From Pirellulaceae bacterium (lineage in GTDB: Bacteria > Planctomycetota > Planctomycetia > Pirellulales > Pirellulaceae): DNA of 8,685 nt. Shown piece after piece: positions 1 to 5,753 of this stretch (within the stretch, counting starts at the first letter, position 1; each line of letters starts with the position of its first letter). The translations under genes and the position numbers were made by a program. The notes below the pieces were generated by a model. The model saw nothing but the letters and a program-made list of their open reading frames with translations. It ran no database searches and was not told the DNA's origin. Location: the NCBI GenBank assembly GCA_020846515.1, contig JADLDX010000544.1, positions 1 to 8,685 of the forward strand, written 5' to 3'.

Positions 1-692
1 ACAGTACCGCGACCTTCGATGCTGAACACGTCTTCGATGGCCATCAAGAATGGCTTGTCTTCTTCGCGGGTTGGCTGAGGAATGTAGCTGTCGACAGCAT
101 CCAGAAGATCCGAAATCGGCTTGCTAGCCGCTGGATCGGCTGGGCTGTTGTAAGCTGCCAAAGCGTTGCCGCGAATGATCGGAATGTCATCGCCGGGGAA
201 GCCGTACTTGTTGAGCAGTTCTCGAATTTCGAGCTCAACCAGTTCCAGCAGTTCCTCGTCGTCAACCAAGTCGACCTTGTTCAGAAACACGACCAGAGCC
301 GGTACGTCTACCTGACGTGCCAACAGAACGTGTTCCTTGGTTTGAGGCATCGGACCGTCAGCAGCGCTAACGACCAGAATCGCGCCGTCCATCTGAGCGG
401 CACCGGTGATCATGTTCTTAATAAAGTCGGCGTGACCAGGGCAGTCAATGTGGGCGTAGTGACGGTTCGCGGTCTCGTACTCAACGTGCGAAACAGCAAT
501 CGTCACCGTCTTGGTCGCATCGCGCACCGTTCCACCCTTGGCGATATCCGAATAGGCTTTCGCCTTGGCCATACCCTTGGCGGCTTGAACGGCCAGCAGG
601 GCGCCCGTTGTAGTGGTCTTGCCGTGGTCAATGTGACCGATGGTGCCGACGTTGCAGTGCGGCTTCTTACGCTCAAATACCTCTTTAGCCAT
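1..692 (-). CDS. tuf: Elongation factor Tu, N-terminal part (3' end beyond the window)
   Basis: EF-Tu is the cytoplasmic GTPase that carries aminoacyl-tRNA to the ribosome. About 230 residues are present, covering the whole GTPase domain and the start of domain 2. Visible GTPase motifs are the P-loop G19-HIDH-GKT26, a switch I Thr (T64, in KTVTI where most bacteria have RGITI), DCPGH (residues 83-87, with the catalytic His87) and NKVD (138-141). The usual SAL motif of G5 reads NAL, in RGNAL. The end of the visible part, FSIEGRGT, is the normal lead-in to domain 2. The ATG start gives the standard MAKEVFER N-terminus and has AGGTG nine bases upstream. The gene is the last member of a tRNA-Thr-Tyr-Gly-Thr-tuf unit and is probably co-transcribed with it. 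The substitutions look like the planctomycete lineage version rather than damage. Identity is certain; lineage is from memory of related sequences. Confidence 0.98.
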   Translation of the reverse strand, partial: MAKEVFERKKPHCNVGTIGHIDHGKTTTTGALLAVQAAKGMAKAKAYSDIAKGGTVRDATKTVTIAVSHVEYETANRHYAHIDCPGHADFIKNMITGAAQMDGAILVVSAADGPMPQTKEHVLLARQVDVPALVVFLNKVDLVDDEELLELVELEIRELLNKYGFPGDDIPIIRGNALAAYNSPADPAASKPISDLLDAVDSYIPQPTREEDKPFLMAIEDVFSIEGRGT

Positions 693-701
693 TGTACGTT
701 A

Positions 702-706
702 CACCT
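702..706 (-). promoter_or_regulatory. Ribosome binding site of tuf
   Basis: The minus strand reads AGGTG here, nine bases before the tuf ATG. It is one of only two clear Shine-Dalgarno sequences in the window, as expected for a very highly expressed gene. Confidence 0.65.
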
Positions 707-724
707 AACAAACTGAGTTACTTG

Positions 725-741
725 GTGAGCCTACAGCTCAC
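725..741 (-). other. Small hairpin in the tuf leader
   Basis: GTGAGC and GCTCAC form a perfect 6-bp stem around a 5-base loop, about 33 bases before the tuf start codon. No U-run follows on either strand, so it is not a simple terminator. It may help mRNA stability or processing; the function is inference. Confidence 0.35.
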
Positions 742-819
742 GCTTGGACCATGGACGAAAACAACGTGACGAACGAGCGAACCTCGACCTACCGAAATGT
801 CGTGAGCCTACCGTAATGT

Positions 820-841
820 CTTGCTCCTAGGCAGAAGCAAG
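820..841 (-). other. Hairpin directly abutting the 3' end of tRNA-Thr(GGU)
   Basis: On the minus strand CTTGCT begins immediately after the tRNA discriminator base and pairs with AGCAAG across a 10-base loop. No U-run follows. Because the tRNA must be cut free from the tuf message exactly here, a role in RNA processing or in protecting the tuf 5' end is plausible, but this is inference. Confidence 0.4.
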
Positions 842-914
<73 letters not shown>

Positions 915-923
915 ATCGACAAA

Positions 924-994
924 AGCGGGTGAAGGGAATCGAACCCTCGTATTCAGCTTGGAAGGCTGCTGCTCTACCATTGAGCTACACCCGC
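924..994 (-). tRNA. tRNA-Gly(UCC)
   Basis: A 71-base tRNA on the minus strand. The acceptor GCGGGTG/CACCCGC is perfect, the D-arm is GCTC-AATGGTA-GAGC, the anticodon loop is CTTCCAA (anticodon UCC, reading GGA and GGG), the T-loop is TTCGATT and the discriminator base is U. CCA is not encoded. The first anticodon-stem pair (27-43) is a G-A mismatch, leaving four good pairs, and one T-stem pair is G-U. It holds the third tRNA position of the unit, matching glyT in the E. coli tufB operon. Confidence 0.96.
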
Positions 995-1021
995 AGGTTA
1001 TACCCACACACTGATCGACTT

Positions 1022-1038
1022 TGAACCGCCAGGGTTCA
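1022..1038. other. Hairpin in the Tyr-Gly tRNA spacer (Gly side)
   Basis: TGAACC and GGTTCA form a perfect 6-bp stem with a 5-base loop, in the unusually long 157-base spacer between tRNA-Tyr and tRNA-Gly, about 28 bases upstream of tRNA-Gly. No U-run follows. A role in pre-tRNA folding or processing is possible but unproven. Confidence 0.3.
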
Positions 1039-1124
1039 CCGTCAGCAGTGGCGACTGTATCTCAGGTTGGCATCTCCAAATCAACACCAGGACGATTCCT
1101 TGTCCCCAAAATTCCCTTCCTTAG

Positions 1125-1141
1125 TTTGCCAGTGCGGCAAA
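1125..1141 (-). other. Hairpin just downstream of tRNA-Tyr
   Basis: TTTGCC and GGCAAA form a perfect 6-bp stem with a 5-base loop, ten bases after the 3' end of tRNA-Tyr on the minus strand. There is no U-run, so read-through to the next tRNA is expected. It may act in 3' processing of tRNA-Tyr. Confidence 0.35.
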
Positions 1142-1151
1142 GGTTCGCCAA

Positions 1152-1233
1152 TGGGAGGTGTAGGATTCGAACCTACGAAAGCAATGCTAACGGATTTACA
1201 GTCCGTCCCCTTTAGCCACTCGGGCAACCTCCC
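1152..1233 (-). tRNA. tRNA-Tyr(GUA)
   Basis: An 82-base class II tRNA on the minus strand. The acceptor GGGAGGT/ACCTCCC is perfect, the anticodon stem ACGGA/TCCGT encloses the loop CTGTAAA (anticodon GUA), a long variable arm contains AGC-ATT-GCT, the T-loop is TTCGAAT and the discriminator is A, as expected for Tyr. The length equals that of typical bacterial tRNA-Tyr without CCA, and CCA is not encoded. It is the second gene of the tRNA-tuf unit. Confidence 0.97.
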
Positions 1234-1261
1234 TAGTCAACACCATCCTCGATGCATCAGG

Positions 1262-1334
1262 AGCCAGCGAAGGGATTCGAACCCCCGACCGACTGATTAC
1301 AAATCAGTAGCTCTACCAACTGAGCTACGCTGGC
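1262..1334 (-). tRNA. tRNA-Thr(UGU)
   Basis: A 73-base tRNA on the minus strand. The acceptor GCCAGCG/CGCTGGC is perfect, the D-arm is GCTC-AGTTGGTA-GAGC, the anticodon stem ACTGA/TCAGT encloses the loop TTTGTAA (anticodon UGU, reading ACA and ACG), and the T-loop is TTCGAAT. Two T-stem pairs are G-U wobbles. The discriminator is U and CCA is not encoded. It is the first gene of the unit, 28 bases before tRNA-Tyr. Together with tRNA-Thr(GGU), the unit supplies two Thr isoacceptors. Confidence 0.97.
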
Positions 1335-1360
1335 CTCGTTACTTCGATTGGAAACGCAAT

Positions 1361-1388
1361 AGTGTATCGGTCTGGCCATGGGCCGCAA
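1361..1388 (-). promoter_or_regulatory. Candidate promoter of the tRNA-tuf unit
   Basis: On the minus strand, TTGCGG (1388-1383) and TACACT (1366-1361) are separated by 16 bases. They match the -35 consensus at three and the -10 consensus at four of six positions. Transcription would start about 20 bases before tRNA-Thr(UGU), a sensible leader length for a tRNA operon. The match is only moderate and the call rests largely on position. Confidence 0.35.
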
Positions 1389-1579
1389 GGCGAATTTGAC
1401 CGGAAAACCTGCTTCCAATTTCGCATTTTCACTTCTTTCGTCCCCAACTCTAATGACACTATTGGGGAAAAAATGTTCAACAAGCTCGATAGCTTACCTA
1501 AACTACCTGGAAAGACCGCATCGTCCGAGCTAAACAAATGGGTCTCATCCCACGCGAGATTCCCTTTTAGTTGCTAAAG

Positions 1580-1607
1580 TTGACGCCCTAAGTCGAGTCC
1601 CTAACTT
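1580..1607 (+). promoter_or_regulatory. Candidate promoter of the ComB-family gene
   Basis: TTGACG (five of six matches to the -35 consensus) is followed after 16 bases by TAACTT (three of six matches to the -10). The start of transcription would be near 1614, leaving a short leader to the ATG at 1643. The weak -10 keeps confidence low. Confidence 0.3.
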
Positions 1608-1642
1608 TTACCATTGCTCCTCCGTTGCCAGATCGCTTGCTT

Positions 1643-2482
1643 ATGATACCCGCAATCGCCGTCGCGCTGCTGCCTCGACTACTTCCTAGCGATTGGGCGG
1701 CCAAGCCGGCTGTGGCTGTCGTCATCGACACACTCCGATTTACTTCCACCGCATGCGTGGCACTGGCCAATCACGCGCGAGCCGTCACCGTTCTCAGCGA
1801 TATCCAGCAGGCGCGTCAGTTGGCCGCCGCCTCGCCAGCCCCACTCAAGGCACTTTTATGCGGTGAACGCGATTGCATACGTATCGACGGATTTGACCTG
1901 GGAAATAGTCCGGCTGAATACGACCGAAACATCGTCGCAGGCAGAGAACTGATCTTTTCCACCACCAACGGCACGGTCGCCGTGGAAAAAGCCCAAGCCG
2001 CTCAAGCCCTGGCCCTCGGGTCACTGCTCAATCGCCATGCGGTCTGCCAGTGGCTCGCCGACCAAATTGCCCCCCAGCTTGCCAATCCACTTGCCAGCTC
2101 GGCGTCCCACCCATCGTCCAGCCCAACTTTCCATCCACAAGTTGACCAGCCAAATGTATGGTTGATTTGTGCGGGCACCGATGGCGAAGTGGCCTGCGAA
2201 GACGTGCTGACCGCCGGCGCGATTATCGATCGGCTCGATTGGTCCACAGCCAATGATTCCGCCGCTTTGGCTCGATCCGCCTGGCGGTCGTTGGCCGATC
2301 GACAGGCCTTGCTCGATCAACTGCGGCAGGCCAGAGGCGGACGCAACCTGATCGATTCAGGTTTTCAATCCGATGTGGCCGCCGTCGCCGACGTCGACTC
2401 ACTTTCGTGCGTTCCATGTCGCACGGCACCCGGGCGTTTCGAAGCTCTCGATCGGTGTGGCGAGCCTGCGCCAAATCGCTAG
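1643..2482 (+). CDS. ComB-family protein (2-phosphosulfolactate phosphatase-like)
   Basis: The 279-residue product carries the hallmarks of the ComB family: VIDTLRFTST (residues 27-36), GERDCIRIDGFDLGNSP (74-90), STTNGT (106-111) and CAGTDGEVACEDVLTAG (176-192). The family enzyme is a Mg-dependent phosphatase removing phosphate from 2-phosphosulfolactate in archaeal coenzyme M synthesis. Bacterial members are common and their substrate is usually unproven, and nothing nearby belongs to a sulfonate pathway, so the substrate here is uncertain. A Ser/Pro/His-rich stretch (about 147-170) interrupts the fold before the CAGTDG motif and looks like a surface insertion. I chose the ATG at 1643 because the family N-terminus begins close to an LLP motif; a TTG at 1625 is in frame and would add six residues. 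No Shine-Dalgarno is visible. It reads away from the tRNA-tuf unit and probably forms its own transcript. Confidence 0.85.
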   Translation: MIPAIAVALLPRLLPSDWAAKPAVAVVIDTLRFTSTACVALANHARAVTVLSDIQQARQLAAASPAPLKALLCGERDCIRIDGFDLGNSPAEYDRNIVAGRELIFSTTNGTVAVEKAQAAQALALGSLLNRHAVCQWLADQIAPQLANPLASSASHPSSSPTFHPQVDQPNVWLICAGTDGEVACEDVLTAGAIIDRLDWSTANDSAALARSAWRSLADRQALLDQLRQARGGRNLIDSGFQSDVAAVADVDSLSCVPCRTAPGRFEALDRCGEPAPNR

Positions 2483-2502
2483 TTACCGCCAGGTGAATTC
2501 AC

Positions 2503-2532
2503 TTGACGTTCAACGCAGCCGTCTCCTATGAT
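2503..2532 (+). promoter_or_regulatory. Sigma70-type promoter of the large lipoprotein gene
   Basis: TTGACG and TATGAT, each matching the consensus at five of six positions, are separated by 18 bases. Transcription would start near 2539. This is the best promoter match in the window. It lies 20 bases after the ComB-family stop codon, so the lipoprotein gene need not depend on read-through. Confidence 0.6.
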
Positions 2533-2625
2533 CCCGCCCTTGAGTAGCAGGCACTCTCGGTGGGACGCCGGCCGGTGTTTCGAAAAGCCAGGCTACTAGC
2601 CAACTTGAGCGCAGGGATGCACGCG

Positions 2626-4620
2626 ATGACAAGTTCACTCTCTACCATCGATCACGGGTCTGACGGTCCACGCAACCGCGCTGTCTTGATATTGTCACTG
2701 GCTGGCTGGTCAACACTGGGCTTGTTGTCAGCGGCCATTTTTGGTTGCCAATCACCGCTGCGATCCTGGCGCAAAGACGATCCCAGTCTACGCGAACTGA
2801 TGGTTTCCTCGCGCAGTCAAGATCACTCGTCTGCTGATCGGGATGACCAAAGGCCCAGTGATCGCCAGCCCAGTGATCGCCAGCCCAGTGATCGCCAGCT
2901 CAGTGATGGCGAGGAAGACCAGCACGATCAACTGTCGAATCGTTCGAAGAGCTCGCGCGCCAGTGGTTCGCGGGCCAATCCCTATGCCGCCAGCTCGATG
3001 GCCCAGCGCGATCGTCGACCAGGGGCCGACCCTTCGCTGGCCGAAGAATCGCAAGACGACCAGGCATACGATGATTCTGTTGCAGACGCTCAGTGGGAGG
3101 CCGCCCTCGAGCAGGCTGATCCGGCTCTCCGCGGTCTGATCAAAAAACAATGGCAAACCTATCGTCAGCAGGCCGCCGCCAAGGCTCGGCAATACGAAGA
3201 ACAATACGCTGATTCCGCAGAACAGACATCGGGCGCAGCTGTGTTTCGCCTTTCTGACGAGGATGAGGATGAAGCAGAGGCGGGCTCGTTATCCTCGCCT
3301 GGTAAATCATCCTTACCCAATAGAATGGCCAAGACAGCCACAGCCGCCTCTCAGAACCCAAAGAAGCCATCCGCCGCTGCTCGTCTCTCCCTGAGCGACG
3401 AACGCTACGATGAACCGCTTGGAGATGAACCAAATGACGATGTGGCGTTTGAGCATGGTGATGATGATTCGCTAGGCGATGACGGGCTGAGCAATGGTGT
3501 CTACGGAGTTGAAGCAGCCAACTCGGCCGTTCGTTCGCCGACCAATCGTCGTCACCCGCAGGAACTGAAACCGCCCGCAGCCACGAGAACCTCGCGACAA
3601 GTGGCGCATGCGCCGGCGGTCGACACGGGAGCAGGTGACGAAGTTCGCATTATGCCCATTCAGCGTACTGCTCGCGATGCCAACCCCATGGCCAGTCTGC
3701 CAAACGCCTCCAAACGCGAGGCCCAGCCATCACCCAAGCAGTTGCCCCAGTACTCCGAAAATCCACAAGAGAGTCAAGAGAGTTATGTGACGCCCGCTTC
3801 AGCTGGCCCACGCAGTCCAAGCAGTGTTCAACCCGCCAGTGTTCAACCCGCCAGCGTTCAACCCGCCAGCGTTCAACCATCGCCATCTGATGCTCCGTCT
3901 GCCTTGCCAGAGCGCACTCATGATGACGCCCTGCATGAAGCGCTGCGCCTGATCGATCAAACGTTGCAGAAATCAACCAGCGATTCACCTACTGAGCAAC
4001 TGCGGTTGCAAGTTGCCCAGCGCAACTTGCACGTCTTGCTCGGTCAACTCGAGCCAGCTCTCAAGCCCATCGATGGTTTGCAAGCGCATGAGCAAGAATA
4101 CTTTCGGCATAAAATGCAATCGCTTTACAATGCCATCGACGTCAATGGCAATCCAGTGTTGGCCCGCCGCTGGCCGTTGGTGCTAGACAGCGATCGCGAA
4201 GGCATGTCGCACTTATCCGCCATCAGCAATCTGGAAATTAAGAACGCGGCTTTTTGTAGCAACGTGGATGGTTTTGGGGCTATCACCAAGTTTCCCACGA
4301 CTCAATTTCGCGCCAATCAAGAATTGCTGCTGTACTGCGAAATCGACAACTTTGTTTCCGAGCCTGTCAAAGATGGATTTGAAACCAAATTGCAGGGCAA
4401 CTACGAAATTGTCGACGCCAATAACGTGCGTGTGGCCGATGTGCTGCTGCCTCAAGAGGTCGATGTGTGCAAACGTCCGCGTCGCGATTACTTCTTTGTC
4501 TACCGCATCTACATGCCTCAGAAGATCGAACCTGGGCGTTATCAAATGCGTCTGACGATCGAAGATATGAAGGGCCGCAAGTTCGGTCAGACCGCCGTCG
4601 ATTTCCAGGTCGCGCTTTAG
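2626..4620 (+). CDS. Large repeat-rich predicted lipoprotein of unknown function
   Basis: I do not recognise a named family. From the ATG at 2626 the product has 664 residues. A hydrophobic stretch (about residues 19-40) ends in IFGC, a lipobox with Cys41, so a lipid-anchored envelope protein is likely. A long disordered middle follows: three perfect PSDRQ repeats, Ser/Asp/Gln-rich and very acidic parts (DEDEDEAEA), then VQPAS repeats. The last 220 or so residues look folded, starting with a helical part (LHEALRLIDQTLQK) and continuing as an apparently beta-rich domain with motifs such as FCSNVDGFG, LLLYCEIDNF and PGRYQMRLTIEDMKGR. The architecture suggests a domain held away from a membrane by a flexible linker; this is inference. 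Start choice: AGGG lies nine bases before 2626. In-frame starts at 2617 (ATG) and 2560 (GTG) would lengthen the n-region by 3 or 22 residues. Its 3' end converges with the hydrolase gene across 76 bases. Confidence 0.8.
   Translation: MTSSLSTIDHGSDGPRNRAVLILSLAGWSTLGLLSAAIFGCQSPLRSWRKDDPSLRELMVSSRSQDHSSADRDDQRPSDRQPSDRQPSDRQLSDGEEDQHDQLSNRSKSSRASGSRANPYAASSMAQRDRRPGADPSLAEESQDDQAYDDSVADAQWEAALEQADPALRGLIKKQWQTYRQQAAAKARQYEEQYADSAEQTSGAAVFRLSDEDEDEAEAGSLSSPGKSSLPNRMAKTATAASQNPKKPSAAARLSLSDERYDEPLGDEPNDDVAFEHGDDDSLGDDGLSNGVYGVEAANSAVRSPTNRRHPQELKPPAATRTSRQVAHAPAVDTGAGDEVRIMPIQRTARDANPMASLPNASKREAQPSPKQLPQYSENPQESQESYVTPASAGPRSPSSVQPASVQPASVQPASVQPSPSDAPSALPERTHDDALHEALRLIDQTLQKSTSDSPTEQLRLQVAQRNLHVLLGQLEPALKPIDGLQAHEQEYFRHKMQSLYNAIDVNGNPVLARRWPLVLDSDREGMSHLSAISNLEIKNAAFCSNVDGFGAITKFPTTQFRANQELLLYCEIDNFVSEPVKDGFETKLQGNYEIVDANNVRVADVLLPQEVDVCKRPRRDYFFVYRIYMPQKIEPGRYQMRLTIEDMKGRKFGQTAVDFQVAL
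2854..2913 (+). repeat. 15-bp tandem repeat encoding PSDRQ
   Basis: The unit CCCAGTGATCGCCAG occurs three times without a mismatch (2854-2898), followed by a fourth, diverged copy. The unit length is five codons, so gain or loss of units keeps the frame. Identical codons in all three copies point to recent slippage or unequal exchange. Confidence 0.9.
3823..3878 (+). repeat. 15-bp tandem repeat encoding (A)SVQP
   Basis: The unit AGTGTTCAACCCGCC is repeated three times plus a partial fourth copy (11 bases); the only difference is a T/C change at a silent position (AGT or AGC). Again the period is five codons. It sits in the linker just before the folded C-terminal part of the lipoprotein. Confidence 0.9.
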
Positions 4621-4651
4621 GAAATTCGATACGCTTTCATCATTAACGAAC

Positions 4652-4682
4652 CCGTGCCTATTGGCTATCCGTGCCTATTGGC
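4652..4682. repeat. Short direct repeat in a convergent intergenic gap
   Basis: CCGTGCCTATTGGC occurs at 4652-4665 and again at 4669-4682, giving a 17-base period. It fills most of the gap between the convergent lipoprotein and hydrolase genes. It is followed directly by the 10-base palindrome AGCGGCCGCT (4684-4693). No function is evident. Confidence 0.8.
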
Positions 4683-4696
4683 CAGCGGCCGCTCAG

Positions 4697-5479
4697 TTAC
4701 CCGGGCATTTTGCCCTGGGCAATCTCCTCTTCCCACTGATCCATCAACGGCCAATCAATCGCACAGGTACCGAAGTCGGCCATGTGCAAGTAACCGCGCA
4801 ATCTCTCTATCGTCTTGTCCAGCATGGCATTGTCCTTGCGGAATATGGGGCCATGGCTGGGCAACAACCACTGGACGTCACTTTGGCGAATGCGTTCCAG
4901 CGAGCGGATAAAGGCAGGGATGTCGCTGCCATGATGCGCATCGATCGCACCTACGCAGCCGTCTCGGTATATGTTGTCACCGCTAAACAGAAGCTTGCCC
5001 AGGCGAAAGGCCAACTGGCTATCGGCATGACCGGGGGTAGACCAGGTTTCCAGCTTTAGACTGCCGATCTCGATGATCGAGCCTTCGTTGATGATGTGTT
5101 CCGATTCCACCGGTGGCATGCTCAAATGAATATTCTGAGCTTCGATTTCGGCGAAGGTACGCAGTCGATCACCGGCCGCTAGCAGGCTGGCCGCTTTGGG
5201 GTGCGCTGATACCGTGGTTTTGAGCATCTGCTTGGCCAGGGCCAAGCCTTGGCCATGATCCACATCGGCGTGCGTGGCGATCAGCGTCTTGCATTTAGAC
5301 AGGGGAAAGTCGAGCTCTCGCACGAGTTCGATGATCTCTTCCACCGATTCTTCATACCCAATATCGATCAGGATCCATTCGTCGTTATCGTAAACCAAAT
5401 AGACATTGCAGCCGATGACATGCCCGGCTTGAAGATTTAATTCGATAACGCCAGGAAAAACCGGCTTGCGTTCCAACAT
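4697..5479 (-). CDS. Metallo-beta-lactamase-fold hydrolase
   Basis: The 260-residue product spans a complete MBL fold. Predicted metal ligands are the motif H70-A-D72-V-D74-H75, then H151 (TPGH), D168 (LFSGD) and H209 (LPSHG). The usual motif is HxHxDH; here the second His is Asp72, giving HxDxDH. MBL-fold proteins of this size hydrolyse thioesters, lactones, phosphodiesters or similar bonds using two metal ions in the cytoplasm; the substrate cannot be read from sequence. No signal peptide is present. The start [11 protein letters not shown] lacks a well-placed Shine-Dalgarno, but the fold begins right after it (IELNL, then [17 protein letters not shown]), so the start is likely right. It stands alone: 217 bases or more separate it from the next gene upstream after the repeat cluster, and a candidate promoter lies at 5529-5558. 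Confidence 0.92.
   Translation of the reverse strand: MLERKPVFPGVIELNLQAGHVIGCNVYLVYDNDEWILIDIGYEESVEEIIELVRELDFPLSKCKTLIATHADVDHGQGLALAKQMLKTTVSAHPKAASLLAAGDRLRTFAEIEAQNIHLSMPPVESEHIINEGSIIEIGSLKLETWSTPGHADSQLAFRLGKLLFSGDNIYRDGCVGAIDAHHGSDIPAFIRSLERIRQSDVQWLLPSHGPIFRKDNAMLDKTIERLRGYLHMADFGTCAIDWPLMDQWEEEIAQGKMPG
4700..4719. other. GC-rich hairpin at the 3' end of the hydrolase gene
   Basis: CCCGGGC pairs with GCCC-T-GGG around the loop ATTTT, with one bulged T. It overlaps the last codons of the minus-strand hydrolase and lies 80 bases past the plus-strand lipoprotein stop. There is no U-run on either side, so it could only be an atypical, possibly two-way, terminator or an mRNA-stabilising stem. 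No better terminator is visible for either gene. Confidence 0.3.
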
Positions 5480-5528
5480 GAGCGAGTTCGCGTTCCTACA
5501 AGTACAACAGGTTCGGTGAGCGACTGGA

Positions 5529-5558
5529 ATTCTAGTTCACGATCGGTCAAGTGCTCAA
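5529..5558 (-). promoter_or_regulatory. Candidate promoter of the MBL-fold hydrolase gene
   Basis: On the minus strand TTGAGC (5558-5553) and TAGAAT (5534-5529) are 18 bases apart, matching consensus at four and five of six positions. Transcription would begin about 43 bases before the start codon. Placement between the repeat cluster and the gene makes an independent transcript plausible. Confidence 0.4.
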
Positions 5559-5628
5559 GGTGGTGGCTGCGATCAATTCCTAACCATGCCAGACCTTAAT
5601 CACTTGATCACATCTTTCTCATTGGACG

Positions 5629-5652
5629 GTAGCCACCGCTGCCAAGCGGTGG
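5629..5652 (+). repeat. REP-like element, inverted copy
   Basis: A 24-base unit made of GTAG followed by a perfect 8-bp hairpin: CCACCGCT and AGCGGTGG around the loop GCCA. It is the reverse orientation of the three tandem copies that begin 20 bases later (core to core). GTAG at the foot of a short palindrome is the known layout of REP elements mobilised by RAYT (TnpA-REP) Y1 transposases. No such transposase gene lies in the window. Confidence 0.75.
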
Positions 5653-5666
5653 ATTTCACCTCCAGC

Positions 5667-5753
5667 CCAGACCACCGTCTGGTGACGGTGGCTACCCAGT
5701 CCACCGTCTGGCAACAGTGGCTACGCAGACCACCGTCTGGGGACAGTGGCTAC
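5667..5753 (-). repeat. REP-like elements, three tandem copies
   Basis: Three copies with an exact 29-base period (87 bases). Each has a 5-base linker (CCAGA, CCAGT, GCAGA on the plus strand) and a 24-base core at 5672-5695, 5701-5724 and 5730-5753. Read on the minus strand each core starts with GTAG. The first core is a perfect 8-bp stem (CCACCGTC/GACGGTGG, loop TGGT); the other two have two and one mismatched pairs. With the inverted copy upstream they form a BIME-like cluster. The last core overlaps the end of the SDR gene and its GTAG supplies the TAG stop codon. Confidence 0.85.

Larger units (their letters stand above)
1335..1642. other. Intergenic region between the divergent tRNA-tuf unit and the ComB-family gene
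   Basis: About 308 bases without a convincing gene. Besides the two candidate promoters (listed separately) it holds an inverted repeat, TCCCCAA/TTGGGGA, around positions 1441-1468. This repeat is followed by an A-run on the plus strand and so has a U-run upstream, not downstream, on the minus strand; it is therefore not a terminator of either type. Short open frames here overlap the tRNA or promoter and have no start signals. Confidence 0.5.

Noticed and set aside
997..1002. TATAAC on the minus strand as an internal promoter before tRNA-Gly
   Set aside because: Transcription would start inside the tRNA, so it cannot make a mature tRNA-Gly.
1441..1468. Inverted repeat TCCCCAA/TTGGGGA as a terminator
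   Set aside because: The A/T run lies on the wrong side for a minus-strand transcript and is A on the plus strand; no gene ends nearby.
1325..1537. Open frame of 70 codons on the minus strand
   Set aside because: It ends inside tRNA-Thr(UGU) and overlaps the promoter region expected for the tRNA unit.
1362..1577. Open frame of 71 codons on the plus strand upstream of the ComB-family gene
   Set aside because: It starts with GTG inside the candidate tRNA promoter, has no Shine-Dalgarno and its composition does not look like the neighbouring genes.
2788..3204. Long antisense open frame inside the lipoprotein gene
   Set aside because: It mirrors the repeats of the sense gene; the sense frame has a lipobox, a promoter and a folded C-terminal part, whereas this frame has no start signal.
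4684..4693. AGCGGCCGCT palindrome as a cloning scar (NotI site)
   Set aside because: It sits in ordinary native-looking sequence beside natural repeats, with no vector or linker sequence around it; such sites arise by chance in GC-rich DNA.
5629..5753. CRISPR array
   Set aside because: The repeated unit is nearly continuous with only 5-base linkers, one copy is inverted, and no cas genes are present.
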